Assembly: GCF_001696535.1 (NCBI RefSeq)
Contig: NZ_MBQE01000004.1
Span: forward strand, 434,001-498,000
DNA length: 64,000 nt
Source of the DNA: Stappia indica
Lineage (GTDB): Bacteria > Pseudomonadota > Alphaproteobacteria > Rhizobiales > Stappiaceae
Direction of reading: 5' to 3'
The position numbers were made by a program, and so were the translations under genes. Positions within the stretch are counted from its first letter, which is position 1. The number at the start of each line of letters is the position of its first letter. The notes under the pieces were generated by a model. That model ran no database searches. It saw only the letters and a list, made by a program, of their open reading frames with translations, and was not told where the DNA came from. Below are positions 45,011 through 53,946 of this stretch, in pieces.

Positions 45011-46290
45011 CAGTAGCCCAGCCTTTCGGGCAACCAGGTGACGATGCCGGGAAAGATCATGCAGGCCAGCAGCACGGCATGCATCGCTGCGATGAAGGGC
45101 CAGCTCTCGCGCACCAGCTCGCCCATCCTGACGCCCGTGATGCCGCAGACGACGAACAGCACGACGCCGACCGGCGGTGTCAGCATGCCGATCACCAGGT
45201 TGAAGACGAAGAGAAAGCCGAAATGCAGCGGATCGATCCCGTATTGCAGGGCGATTGGGTGGAACAGCGGCACCAGCATGATGTAGGCGGCGTTGGATTC
45301 CAGGAACATCCCGACCACGAGCAGCATCGCCGCGATCAGGCAGAGGAACAGGAACGGGCTGTCGGTGACGCCTTGCATCAGGCCGGCGAGCTTCATCGGC
45401 AGCAGGTCGATGGTGAAGAGGAAGGTCACCGTCGAGGCGAAGGCGATCATCGCGCCGACCAGTGCGGAGGTCTTGGCGGCGGTAAGCAACACGTCCGGCA
45501 GGTCGGACAGCTTCAGCTTGCGCGTCACGAAGAAGCCGAGGACCAGCGCGTAGCAGACGCCGACCGCGGCCCCTTCGGTCGGGGTGAAGGCACCGCCGAC
45601 GATGCCGCCGATGACCAGAACCGGCATCAGGAAGATGACGAGGCTACGCCTCAGCTCGCGCAGGATGTTGGAGAGCGTCACCGGCGTGCCGGCCAGCGGG
45701 TAGTTCCGCTTCCAGGCGATCAGCCAGCACAGGACCATGAACAGGACGAACAGGATCAGTCCGGGAATGACGCCGGACATGAACATGCCGCCGACCGAAA
45801 CGCTGGAGCCGGCCATGAACGCGTAGACGATCATCGCGCCGGAGGGCGGGATGATCGGGCCGAGATTGGCGGCGGCCGCCACGATGCCGGTGGAGAAGCC
45901 GAGGCCGTATTGCTTCCTGAGCGAGGGCACCAGCGTGGAGGAGAGGGCCGAGGCGTCGGCGACGGCTGCACCCGAAACGGAGGCAAGACCCGCGCCGGCG
46001 ACGATGGTCACCTGCGCGAGGCCGCCACGCACCCGGCCGATGAAGGCGTTGGCGAAGTCGACCAGCCTGTCCATGATCCCGCCCTTGAGCATCAGCTCGC
46101 CGGCGATCATGAACAGCGGGATCGACATCAGCGGGAAAGAGTTGACCGCGTTCATCAGGCGCGGCGCCAGTACCGCGACGTCGATGCCCGACAGCCACAG
46201 GCCGGCGAGAGCGGCAACGCCGAGCGAGAAGGCGAGCGGCATGCCGAGAAGAGCGAGCACGAGAAAGGTTGCGATGACGAAGAGGCTCAT
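45010..46290 (-). CDS. dctM: TRAP transporter large permease (DctM type)
   Basis: Inner-membrane permease of 426 residues with about twelve hydrophobic segments. Family segments are LMNAVNSFPLMSIPLFMIAGELM (about 45-67), GGLAQVTIVAGAGLASVSGAAVADASALSSTLVPSL (about 90-125 in parts), NLGPIIPPSGAMIVYA and TPTEGAAVGVCYALVLG. It overlaps the small permease gene by four bases (ATGA). It drives Na+-coupled uptake of the ligand captured by the binding protein at 46777. Confidence 0.94.
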   Translation of the reverse strand: MSLFVIATFLVLALLGMPLAFSLGVAALAGLWLSGIDVAVLAPRLMNAVNSFPLMSIPLFMIAGELMLKGGIMDRLVDFANAFIGRVRGGLAQVTIVAGAGLASVSGAAVADASALSSTLVPSLRKQYGLGFSTGIVAAAANLGPIIPPSGAMIVYAFMAGSSVSVGGMFMSGVIPGLILFVLFMVLCWLIAWKRNYPLAGTPVTLSNILRELRRSLVIFLMPVLVIGGIVGGAFTPTEGAAVGVCYALVLGFFVTRKLKLSDLPDVLLTAAKTSALVGAMIAFASTVTFLFTIDLLPMKLAGLMQGVTDSPFLFLCLIAAMLLVVGMFLESNAAYIMLVPLFHPIALQYGIDPLHFGFLFVFNLVIGMLTPPVGVVLFVVCGITGVRMGELVRESWPFIAAMHAVLLACMIFPGIVTWLPERLGY

Positions 46291-46772
46291 GCCCGGGGCT
46301 CCATCGGGACCAGCGCGAGATGGACGAGATGCAGGGCCGAGTGCAGCGCGCCGAGGATGACGGGGAAAAAGAACACGCTCGAGGTGATGTTCAGTGCGCC
46401 GAGCCGCTCGGACCATGTGGCCAGCGCGACCCCGATGGTGGTCCAGAACACGACGCCCATCAGCGCCGCGCCGAGGGCGCTGGTCGCCCGCGCGACGAGG
46501 CGCTGCACGCCGGCGGGCAGGCGCTCGACCAGCAGCGTGATCCCCACATGGGTCCCGTCGCGGATGCCGAGCGGGATCGCGAGAAAGATCGTCCACACGA
46601 AGGCGATGCGGCTGACCTCGTCGGCCCAGTCGAGCGAGCCGTTGAAGACATAGCGCATCACCACCTGGGCCGAGACCACGGCGACCATGGCGGCCGCGCC
46701 CAGGATGACGAGGAGGCGCGCGCCGGTATCGGCGCGCGCAAGGACGAAGGTCAGAAGGCGGTCGAGCGCCAT
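46287..46772 (-). CDS. dctQ: TRAP transporter small permease (DctQ type)
   Basis: Four-helix membrane protein of 161 residues. It has VVMRYVFNGSLDWADEVSRIAFVWTIFLA (about 37-65 in two parts), the DctQ signature with the R-Y-x-F-N and W-x-E-E-like core, then GTHVGITLLVERLPAGVQRL. The ATG at 46772 starts four bases after the binding-protein stop, in the order P-Q-M. Confidence 0.93.
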   Translation of the reverse strand: MALDRLLTFVLARADTGARLLVILGAAAMVAVVSAQVVMRYVFNGSLDWADEVSRIAFVWTIFLAIPLGIRDGTHVGITLLVERLPAGVQRLVARATSALGAALMGVVFWTTIGVALATWSERLGALNITSSVFFFPVILGALHSALHLVHLALVPMEPRA

Positions 46773-46776
46773 CGGA

Positions 46777-47769
46777 TCACATGCCGAGCTTGGCGGTCTC
46801 GGCATCCAGCAGCTTCACCAGCTCCGGATCGAGGCGGGCCTTGGTCTCGGTGGCGACACCGGCGGTCTTTTCGCGCAAGGCGGCGGCCAGTTCCGGCGAA
46901 ACCTCGGTGAAGGTCATGCCCTTGGCCGTGAGCTGCGCCAGGCCCGCTGCATCCTGCTCGGCGGCCAGCTCGCGCTGATAGGCAACGGCGGTCGCCATGG
47001 CCTCGCGGACCATCGCCTGCTTTTCCGGGGCGAGGCCGTCGAACCAGTTCTTGTTACCGACGACGGAGATGAAGTCGAAGAAGTGCCCGGTGTTGGAGAC
47101 GTGCTTCTGCACCTCGACATAGCCGGCGACGTTGATGATCGCGAACGGGTTCTCCTGGCCGTCGATCACGCCCTGTTCCAGCGCGGAGTAGAGCTCCTTC
47201 ACGTCCATCGCCACCGGATTGGCGCCGAGGGCACGGAAGGTGGCGAGATGCGTCTCGTTCGGCTGCAGGCGGATCTTCAGCCCCTCGATGTCACTGAGGG
47301 CGACCACCGGGCGGACATTGTTGGTCAGGTGACGGAAGCCCAGCTCCATGTAGCCGAGGGAGGTCATGCCCTCCTTGGCCATCATGTCGTCCAGCGCAGT
47401 GCCGACCGGTCCGTCAGTGATGGCGAAGGCTGCCTCGCGGCTCGGGAACTGGAACGGCAGGCCGATGACCTCAAGCTCCGGCACGGTGCGGGTCAGGTAG
47501 GCGGTGCCCACCCACATCATCTCGATGGCGCCGATCTTCACGGCCTGAACGTTTTCGGCCGCCCCGCCCAGCTGCTGCGCCGGGAAGACGTTGACGTCGA
47601 TCTCGCCGCCGGACAGGCGCTCGAGCTCTTCCTCGAACTTCGCGATGGCAAGCGAGGAGGAGTGCTCGGTGGCGAAGTTGCCGGCGATGCGGATCGTGTC
47701 CTTGGCATCGGCCATGGCGGTCGACAGCACGAGGGCGGTGGAGGCGACAAGCGGGAGGATGGCTTTCAT
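46777..47769 (-). CDS. dctP: TRAP transporter substrate-binding protein (DctP type)
   Basis: Periplasmic binding protein of 330 residues counted from the ATG at 47769. The N-terminus MKAILPLVASTALVLSTAMADA is a clear Sec signal peptide. The mature part has IRIAGNFATEHSSSLAIAKFEEELERLSGGEIDVNVFPAQQLGG (in parts) and the ligand-pocket segment GLKIRLQPNETHLATFRALGANPVAM with the conserved Arg, and then YSALEQGVIDGQENPFAIINVAGYVEVQKHVSNT. GGAG lies about ten bases upstream. The same reading frame continues upstream without a stop through a UraD domain (47770-48333). Separate initiation at 47769 is favoured because an internal signal peptide would not work. Confidence 0.9.
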   Translation of the reverse strand: MKAILPLVASTALVLSTAMADAKDTIRIAGNFATEHSSSLAIAKFEEELERLSGGEIDVNVFPAQQLGGAAENVQAVKIGAIEMMWVGTAYLTRTVPELEVIGLPFQFPSREAAFAITDGPVGTALDDMMAKEGMTSLGYMELGFRHLTNNVRPVVALSDIEGLKIRLQPNETHLATFRALGANPVAMDVKELYSALEQGVIDGQENPFAIINVAGYVEVQKHVSNTGHFFDFISVVGNKNWFDGLAPEKQAMVREAMATAVAYQRELAAEQDAAGLAQLTAKGMTFTEVSPELAAALREKTAGVATETKARLDPELVKLLDAETAKLGM

Positions 47770-48333
47770 GGCTGGGTGCTCCAGGGTTGCGGCGAGGGAG
47801 GTCCGGGGCGGTTTCGCGCCCGGCCCGAAGGCGCGGGCGGCACGGGAGCGGATCACCGAGGCGATCTCGTCCAGTGTGGCGGCATGCTCTTCCGGCGCGG
47901 GCGCGGCAAGGCGGCGCTCGAAAGTGGCAAGAAGGGTCTCAAGGTCCGGCACGCGGTGCAGGGCGATGATGAAGGGATGGGAGAAACGTGCCCGGTAGGC
48001 GGCATTGAGCGCGCGCAGCCGGACGGCATCGTCCGCCGACAGAGACAACAGGCCGAGCCGGGCCTGTTCGCCGGTCGAGGCGTCGGTCATGCGCCCTTCG
48101 GCCGCTTCCTGGCCGGCAAGCTCCGGGTGAGCGGCAAACAGCACCCGCTGGCGCTCGGTGCCGGCTGCAAGGATCGTGTCCGCCAGCGCCGCGGCAAGCG
48201 CTGCATCGTCCGCGAAGGGGCGCTGGTCGACGGTCAGCTCCACCACCCAGGGCGAGCGCTCGACCAGGGGCTCCAGCAGCGCTAGCGCTGTTTCGCGGGA
48301 AGCCGAATTGAGCGTGTCGAGGGCGGAAGTCAT
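47770..48333 (-). CDS. uraD: OHCU decarboxylase (UraD) domain, frame open into dctP
   Basis: UraD-type domain of about 165 residues plus a 23-residue tail. OHCU decarboxylase converts the last unstable urate-oxidation intermediate to (S)-allantoin. Family features are LLEPLVERSPWVVE (about 19-32), the catalytic His69 in AAHPEL, STGEQARLGL (86-95) and the helix LNAAYRARFSHPFIIALH (about 109-126). No stop codon separates it from dctP: codon 189 is the dctP ATG and the frame runs on to 46777, making a potential 518-residue product. Either UraD is translated as a fusion with the binding protein, or the tail is extended in a subset of products. The typical GFPF near the end of the family is SHPF here. 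It is opposite a LysR regulator. Confidence 0.75.
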
Positions 48334-48445
48334 GGCGGGCCTTTGCCGTCCGGTGTCCTTGTGCCCTGAACGCTAGCCGGCCCTCGTCATTGCAATCCAT
48401 GACATTATCGACAATCCTGCATTCTAGAAATTAGGATGCCCATCG
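48334..48445. promoter_or_regulatory. Divergent promoter region, uraD-dctPQM / LysR
   Basis: A 112-base gap between divergent units. The right half (48390-48430) is AT-rich, with TTGCAATCCATGACATTATCG and a T-N11-A type element (ATGACATTATCGACAAT) that fits a LysR site. Assignment of exact boxes is not possible by eye. Confidence 0.45.
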
Positions 48446-49375
48446 ATGTCGCTCCACCTCGTTCCCCGCGGGTTGCACTATGTCGAGGCCGTTGCCGAGC
48501 ACGGTTCGATCCAGGCGGCCTCGCGCGCCATCGGCATTGCCGCCTCGGCGATCGACCGGCAGATCAAGTTGCTGGAGGACCGGCTTGGGGTACAGCTGTT
48601 CGACCGCATGACCACGGGCATGACCTTGTCCCCGGTCGGCGAGATGTTCGTGGTGCTGGCGCGGCGCTGGCGGGCAGACGAGAACCGCCTGTGGTCCGAC
48701 GTGAAGCAGATGCAGGGCATCAGCCTCGGCCATATCCGCCTCGTGACGATGGACAGTCTGGTCAACGGCGTGCTGCCGCGCTTCCTGCATCATGTGGCGG
48801 AGGTGTATCCGCGGGTGCGGATCGATGTTGAGATCGCAACGCCCGACGATGCGATGGCCGTGCTCGACCGGGGCGATGCCGACGTGGCGCTCGCCTTCAA
48901 CCTGCGCCCGCACCGCGACCTGCATGTGGTATGGAGCGCCGAGCTGCCGCTGCACTGCGTCGTCGCGCCCGGCCATCCGCTTGCGGAACTGAGCCAGGTG
49001 AGCCTTGCCAAGGTGCGCGACCAGGCAACCGTGGTGCAGAGCCCGTCGCTGGCGATCCGCCGGATGCTGGACGCCCGCCACGGTTGGATGTTCTCGGAGA
49101 ACCGTCCGCCGGTGGTCACCAACTCGCTGCAGCTTCTGAAGCAACTCGTCGTCTCCGGCAGCCACGCCGCGCTCACCTCGGAGCTGGACACGGCGCAGGA
49201 ACTGCTGGACGGGCGCCTCGTCGCGATCCCCGTGACGGGGCAGAACGTGGTGCCGCAAAGCATCGCGCTGGCCATCAGCTCTCGCCGCGCGCTGCCGCGC
49301 ATCGCCACCCGCGTCGCCGATCTTCTCGCCGCCGATGTCGCGGCGATGCTCGCCGAGGTGCGGGAGGGGAGCTAG
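48446..49375 (+). CDS. LysR-family transcriptional regulator
   Basis: Regulator of 309 residues. The N-terminal winged helix-turn-helix is HYVEAVAEHGSIQAASRAIGIAASAIDRQIKLLEDRLGVQLFDR (about 11-54 in parts), the canonical LysR pattern. The effector domain (about 90-300) is a periplasmic-binding-protein fold with GHIRLVTMDSL and ALTSELDTAQELLDGRLVAIPV. It is divergent from the uraD-dctPQM-racemase-like series and is its probable regulator. The AT-rich DUF2971 gene follows it. Confidence 0.92.
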   Translation: MSLHLVPRGLHYVEAVAEHGSIQAASRAIGIAASAIDRQIKLLEDRLGVQLFDRMTTGMTLSPVGEMFVVLARRWRADENRLWSDVKQMQGISLGHIRLVTMDSLVNGVLPRFLHHVAEVYPRVRIDVEIATPDDAMAVLDRGDADVALAFNLRPHRDLHVVWSAELPLHCVVAPGHPLAELSQVSLAKVRDQATVVQSPSLAIRRMLDARHGWMFSENRPPVVTNSLQLLKQLVVSGSHAALTSELDTAQELLDGRLVAIPVTGQNVVPQSIALAISSRRALPRIATRVADLLAADVAAMLAEVREGS

Positions 49376-49449
49376 ATACTCCTTTCATTTTAATTTGCTT
49401 CTCTTATTTTTAGATGTACTTTGATTAAAATTTTGCATGGAGATGAAAT

Positions 49450-50097
49450 ATGATTTTGACTCCGCCATATAATTCAAATGTTTTGCGAAGATATACAAAT
49501 TTATCTTCGCTGATCTATTTATTGAGTAAAAGAAAGATAACATTCTTAGATCCAGAGGGATGGGATGACAAAAATGACACTCATTTTTTAAGTGTTTATA
49601 AAAAGAGATTGGGAGCAAAATCTGTATTGGCGATATGTTTTACTCAATCTGTAGAGACTTATCATCATTGGAAAGTTTTTTCTGGAAGTCCGGATGGAGT
49701 TTGTATTAACTTTAATAAATCAGAGCTTCTCAAAAGATTTTCGGGGGATGGTAGAATAATTCAAGGTGTAGTTAAGTATGAGTACATTAGGGATCTTAAG
49801 AAAAGAAAATTTATAACAAACGAAGAATTGCCTTTTTTGAAGAGGTGGCCGTATAGGCCTGAAAAAGAGTATAGAATCGTATTCGTTGATGTGGATGAGG
49901 AGAATAAATCTTTCGATTTTGATATAGATTTGAGTAGTATTAAGAGTATAACGCTAAGTCCGTGGATTCCAGAATCCATTAGGCATTCAATTCGCTCTAA
50001 TTTGAAAAAGATTCGAGGGTGTGAAAAAGTAAAGATATTTAAATCAACTCTTATACAGAATGGTGAGTGGCAGCAGTGTGCAGAGGAAATTGGGTAA
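49450..50097 (+). CDS. DUF2971 family protein, AT-rich foreign gene
   Basis: Protein of 215 residues resembling DUF2971: LRRYTNLSSLIYLLSKRKITFLDPEGWDD (about 12-40 in parts), ICFTQSVETYHHWKVFSGSPDGVCINFNK (about 62-90) and YRPEKEYRIVFVD (about 135-147). Base use is wholly unlike its neighbours: 49501-49560 has 19 G or C in 60, Lys is usually AAA and Ile often ATA. GGAG lies seven bases before the ATG. It is a lone gene between a LysR gene and a terminator hairpin. DUF2971 proteins are often found among defence or mobile genes. Recent horizontal gain is the simplest explanation; function unknown. Confidence 0.8.
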   Translation: MILTPPYNSNVLRRYTNLSSLIYLLSKRKITFLDPEGWDDKNDTHFLSVYKKRLGAKSVLAICFTQSVETYHHWKVFSGSPDGVCINFNKSELLKRFSGDGRIIQGVVKYEYIRDLKKRKFITNEELPFLKRWPYRPEKEYRIVFVDVDEENKSFDFDIDLSSIKSITLSPWIPESIRHSIRSNLKKIRGCEKVKIFKSTLIQNGEWQQCAEEIG

Positions 50098-50124
50098 TCA
50101 GATCCAGTGACCAACTGAACTTGA

Positions 50125-50148
50125 AAGGGCCGCCTATGGGCGGCCCTT
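50125..50148. terminator. Bidirectional terminator hairpin
   Basis: Arms AAGGGCCGCC and GGCGGCCCTT around a TATG loop, between the convergent DUF2971 and aldehyde dehydrogenase genes. A short T-rich tail follows on the minus strand. Confidence 0.75.
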
Positions 50149-50171
50149 CGTTCATGCCGGGAGGGGCGGGA

Positions 50172-51626
50172 TCAAAGTCCAAGCCCGCCGACGCAGGCGT
50201 ATTTGATGTTGAGGTAGTCCTCGACGCCGTATTTCGAGCCCTCGTTGCCGAGCCCTGAATCCTTGACGCCGCCGAAGGGCGCGACCTCGGTGGTGATCAA
50301 CCCCTCGTTGACGCCGACCAGCCCATATTCCAGCGCCTCCATGACGCGGAAGGCGCGCCCCAGATCCTGGGTGTAGAAGTAGCAGGCAAGGCCGTATTCG
50401 GTGTCGTTGGCCATCGCCACGGCCTCGTCTTCCGTGTCGAAGCGGAAGAGGGGGGCGAGCGGCCCGAAGGTTTCCTCGCGCGCCACCTTCATCTCCGGGG
50501 TCGCACCGACGACCAGCGTCGGCTCGAAGAAGCTGCCGCCATTGGCGTGGCGCTTGCCGCCCAGAACCACCTTGCCGCCCTTGGCGAGTGCGTCCTGGAT
50601 GTGCTCCTCCACCTTCTCGACGGCCTTGCCGTCGATCAGCGGGCCCTGCGTCACACCCTCTTCGAGGCCGTTGCCGACCTTGAGCGCCGCGACGGCGGCA
50701 CCGAGCTTTTCGGCGAAGGCATCATAGACGCCGGCCTGCACGTAGATGCGGTTGGCGCAAACGCAGGTCTGGCCGGAATTGCGGAACTTGGAGGCCATCG
50801 CCCCTTCCACCGCCGCGTCGAGATCTGCGTCGTCGAAGACGATGAAGGGGGCGTTGCCGCCGAGCTCCATCGAGATCTTCTTCATGTGGGCGGAAGCGTT
50901 GGAGGCGAGCTTCTTGCCCACTTCCGTCGAGCCGGTGAAGGTGATCTTGCGCAGATGCGGGTTCTCGCACATTTCGGCCGCGATATCGGCGGCCGAGCCG
51001 GTGATGACGTTGACCACCCCGCGCGGGAAGCCGACTTCCTCGGCAAGCGCTGCGAAGACGAGGGCGGAGAAGGGCGTCTGGCTCGCCGGCTTGATCACCA
51101 TGGTGCAGCCGGCTGCAAGGGCCGCGCCGAGCTTTCGCGAAATCATCGAGTGGGGGAAGTTCCAGGGGGTGATCGCACCGGTGACGCCGACCGGCTCCTT
51201 GGTCACCAGGATCCGCTTGCCGCGCCAGGGCGAGGGGATGATGTCGCCGTCGATGCGCTTGGCCTGCTCGGCGAAGAAGCGGATGTATTTGACGCCGAGG
51301 GCGATTTCGCCCTTGGCCTCGGCCAGCGGCTTGCCCATCTCGGTGGTGAGGATTTCGGCCAGCGCGTCGTGATTGGCCATGATCGCGTCGCACAGCTTGT
51401 GCATCAGGGCGCCGCGCTCCTCCGCCGTCGTCGCCTTCCAGTCCTGGAAGGCGAGATAAGCGGCCTCGATGGCGCGAGCCGTCTCCGCCCGGCCGCAGCG
51501 CGGCACGGTGCCGATGATCTCGCCGGTCGCCGGATTGTCGACCTCGATCACCGATCCGGTGTCGGCGTGGGTCCACAATCCGCCGATATGGCAGGACTGC
51601 TTGAAGAGCCTGTGGTCGCTGATCAT
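50172..51626 (-). CDS. gabD: NAD(P)-dependent succinate-semialdehyde dehydrogenase-type ALDH
   Basis: Aldehyde dehydrogenase of 484 residues. Conserved elements are ITPWNFPHSMISRKLGAALAAGCTMVIKPASQTP (about 150-183 in parts), the general-base Glu in SMELGGNAPFIVFDDADLD (about 250-268), the nucleophile Cys in NSGQTCVCANRIYV (about 283-296) and EETFGPLAPLF (about 385). It closely matches GabD-like enzymes (PFGGVKDSGLGNEGSKYGVEDYLNIKY at the end). GGGAGTG precedes the ATG. A GntR regulator lies 79 bases upstream on the same strand. A related semialdehyde, such as glutarate semialdehyde, is possible as substrate. Confidence 0.9.
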   Translation of the reverse strand: MISDHRLFKQSCHIGGLWTHADTGSVIEVDNPATGEIIGTVPRCGRAETARAIEAAYLAFQDWKATTAEERGALMHKLCDAIMANHDALAEILTTEMGKPLAEAKGEIALGVKYIRFFAEQAKRIDGDIIPSPWRGKRILVTKEPVGVTGAITPWNFPHSMISRKLGAALAAGCTMVIKPASQTPFSALVFAALAEEVGFPRGVVNVITGSAADIAAEMCENPHLRKITFTGSTEVGKKLASNASAHMKKISMELGGNAPFIVFDDADLDAAVEGAMASKFRNSGQTCVCANRIYVQAGVYDAFAEKLGAAVAALKVGNGLEEGVTQGPLIDGKAVEKVEEHIQDALAKGGKVVLGGKRHANGGSFFEPTLVVGATPEMKVAREETFGPLAPLFRFDTEDEAVAMANDTEYGLACYFYTQDLGRAFRVMEALEYGLVGVNEGLITTEVAPFGGVKDSGLGNEGSKYGVEDYLNIKYACVGGLGL

Positions 51627-51705
51627 TCTTGCACTCCCGTTTGTTGTTGTGTGTGGCAGGCGGTCGTTCTGTCATCCTCGTATCGGGCCGTGTGCGGCCC
51701 GGTTT

Positions 51706-52422
51706 TCAGCGCAGCGTCACGGAATAGACGAGGTCCTGCGTGTTGCAGGCGCTGACCCGCCATTCGACCGGGGCTCCCTCCAGATCGTAGGCGAGGCGGT
51801 CGACGGCCAGCAGCGGGAAGCCCGGCGCAACCTCCAGAAGGCCGGCCTGCTCCGCATCGGCGGCAACCGAGCGCAACTCCTCGTGCACCACGGTGACCAT
51901 CACGCGGAATTCGCTCTGGTACATGGCGTAAAGCGCCTGGGGCAGCCGCAGGTTCCCGATTCCGGCGAACCGTTCGCCCGGCAGCACGATCCGCTCGACC
52001 AGCACAACCTTGCCGTCGAGGCTGCGTTCGCGGAACACCCGCGCCACCGGGGCGCCCGGAGCGAGCTGCAGCCGCGCAGCCTCCGCCGCGTCGGCCGTGC
52101 CCTCCTCGACGGTGGTGCGGCGCAGCTCCGGCGTCAGCCGTTCGCCACCGGGGCGCGCGAGAAAGAAGAACTGGAACATCGGCCGCGCGGTGTGCGGCTG
52201 GCGGGCGAAGCTGCCCTTGCCTTGCCGCCGCTCGATCAGGCCTTCGGCGGCCAGCGTTTCGACCGCCTTGCGCAGGGTGCCCTGGGCAACGCCGAACTCG
52301 CTGGCCAGCACCTGTTCGCTCGGCAGCCTGTGGCCCGGCGGCCAACTGCCGTCGGTCAGCCGCGTCCGCATGATCTCCTCGACCCGGCGGTAGAGCGGAC
52401 TGTATCCGGCCTTGGCGATCAT
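51706..52422 (-). CDS. GntR-family regulator (HutC/UTRA type)
   Basis: Regulator of 238 residues. The winged helix is PLYRRVEEIMRTRLTDGSWPPGHRLPSEQVLASEFGVAQGTLRKAVETLAAEGLIERRQGKGSF (about 9-72 in parts), the classic GntR pattern. The C-terminal UTRA domain (about 90-235) has ARVFRERSLDGKVVLVERIVLPGERFAG. UTRA domains bind small metabolites. It precedes gabD on the same strand and probably represses it, with an effector derived from the same pathway. No clear palindromic operator could be defined in either flanking gap. Confidence 0.92.
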   Translation of the reverse strand: MIAKAGYSPLYRRVEEIMRTRLTDGSWPPGHRLPSEQVLASEFGVAQGTLRKAVETLAAEGLIERRQGKGSFARQPHTARPMFQFFFLARPGGERLTPELRRTTVEEGTADAAEAARLQLAPGAPVARVFRERSLDGKVVLVERIVLPGERFAGIGNLRLPQALYAMYQSEFRVMVTVVHEELRSVAADAEQAGLLEVAPGFPLLAVDRLAYDLEGAPVEWRVSACNTQDLVYSVTLR

Positions 52423-52716
52423 GGCGAAGGGGCCTCATGTGAGCCGGAGGGCGGGCGTGGGCGGACGGGGTTGCCGCCTCCCGAGTTTCGCATCCGATCA
52501 TTCATCAGACAAATATCATATACAAGAATGTGACGGGTGTTTTGCAAGACAAGCGACTTTTGCGCTTTTTCCCCCGGCCGCTGACGGCATGCGGGGACGG
52601 GAGAGGCGAAGAGGGCTCTTTCCGCGCGGCGCGAAGCGGTCTAAACGGCGAGAAGACCAGGCGCCCCACGCGCTGCAGCCCTTAATCCGGCCCTGCCGAC
52701 CACGAAAGCCTTCGCC

Positions 52717-53745
52717 ATGTCCTCCCCGGTCACCCTCACGCTGGACGAAGCCGGCGCCTTTGCCCGCGCCGCTCTCATCGCTGCGAACACCTCCGCAGAA
52801 AACGCCGAGTCCGTCGCCCGCGCCCTTGTCGCCGCCGAAGCGGACGGCCAGGCCGGCCATGGCCTGTCGCGGGTGTCCTCCTATGCGGCGCAGTCGAAGA
52901 GCGGCAAGGTCGACGGCCATGCGGTGCCGGACTTCTCGCGCCCCGCGCCGGCCCTGCTGCGGGTCGATGCGGGCCTCGGTTTCGCCTATCCCGCCTTCGA
53001 TCTCGTCATCGACGCGCTGCCGGGCATCGTTGCGGAGACCGGCATCGGCCTTGCCGCCATCCGCCACTCGCACCACTTCGGCCAGGCCGGCGCCCATTGC
53101 GAGAAGCTGGCGGAAAAGGGCCTCGTCGCCTTCGTCTTCGGCAATGCGCCCAAGGCCATTGCGCCGTGGGGCGGGCGCAAGCCGCTGTTCGGTACCAATC
53201 CGATCGCCTTCGCTGCGCCGCTGTCGGACGGCCGGGCGCCGCTGGTGATCGATCTCGCCGTCTCGCGCGTGGCGCGCGGCCGCATCCTGTCGGCGCAAAA
53301 GGCCGGCCTGCCAATCCCTGAAGGCTGGGCGCTCGACGTCGACGGCAACCCGACGACCGATGCCGATGCGGGCATGGCGGGTACGATGATCCCCATCGGC
53401 GAGGCCAAGGGCGCGGCGCTGGCGCTGATGGTCGAGGTGATGGCCGCCGCGCTGGTCGGGGCGAGCCTTGCCTTCGAGGCATCCAGCTTGTTCACGGGGG
53501 AAGGGGCCGCGCCGAACCTCGGCCAGACGGTGATCGCCATCGATCCGGGCATGAGCTCGGCCGGCGCATACGGCGAGCGGATGGAGACGCTGGTCGCGGC
53601 CATCGAGGCGGAGGACGGGGTGCGCCTGCCGGGCTCGCGCCGGCTGGACGCGCGCGCCCGCGCCGCCCGCGAGGGGCTGACTATCCCCGCCGCCGTGCAT
53701 GCGGAGATCGCCGCGCTGGCCGGCGAGGATTGGCGCGACGCGTAG
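52717..53745 (+). CDS. Ldh/MDH-type 2-family (malate/lactate/ureidoglycolate) dehydrogenase
   Basis: NAD(P)-dependent oxidoreductase of 342 residues of the Ldh_2 family, which includes ureidoglycolate, sulfolactate and delta-1-piperideine-2-carboxylate reductases. Markers are AEADGQAGHGLSRVSSYA (about 45-62), the catalytic IRHSHHFGQAGAHCEKLAEKGLVAFVFGN (about 109-137 in parts), GTNPIAFAAP (about 158-167) and GEAKGAALALMVEVMAAAL (about 228-246). The Shine-Dalgarno sequence is weak. It is divergent from the GntR gene. With UraD in the neighbourhood a ureidoglycolate role is conceivable, while next to gabD a lysine-catabolism reductase is equally so. Confidence 0.88.
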   Translation: MSSPVTLTLDEAGAFARAALIAANTSAENAESVARALVAAEADGQAGHGLSRVSSYAAQSKSGKVDGHAVPDFSRPAPALLRVDAGLGFAYPAFDLVIDALPGIVAETGIGLAAIRHSHHFGQAGAHCEKLAEKGLVAFVFGNAPKAIAPWGGRKPLFGTNPIAFAAPLSDGRAPLVIDLAVSRVARGRILSAQKAGLPIPEGWALDVDGNPTTDADAGMAGTMIPIGEAKGAALALMVEVMAAALVGASLAFEASSLFTGEGAAPNLGQTVIAIDPGMSSAGAYGERMETLVAAIEAEDGVRLPGSRRLDARARAAREGLTIPAAVHAEIAALAGEDWRDA

Positions 53746-53834
53746 GGGGGTTCTTCGGAGCGCCACCTCCACCGCTGTCATGCCTGCGAAGGCAGGCATC
53801 CAGTATCCGCCGGGGTGTGTGGCTGGGACGCTGA

Positions 53835-53946
53835 CGGATGCGGCTTTGTGCCGGCGCCGAGGCCTGAGCCGCACGATCTGTGGTTACTGGATCCCGGTCT
53901 TCGGCTCCGCCGAAACCGGGACGACAGCCGGGGTGCCCCGTGCCGT
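53835..53946 (+). repeat. Direct repeat copy 1 (112 bases)
   Basis: Nearly identical to 54109-54220; I count four single-base differences. The copy includes the hairpin with arms CCCGGT.TTCGGC and GCCGAAACCGGG. Confidence 0.9.

Noticed and set aside
52423-52716. Possible GntR operator in the AT-rich stretch CAAATATCATATACAAG near 52506
   Set aside because: It is not palindromic enough and no second copy occurs upstream of gabD, so it is left as unassigned intergenic sequence.
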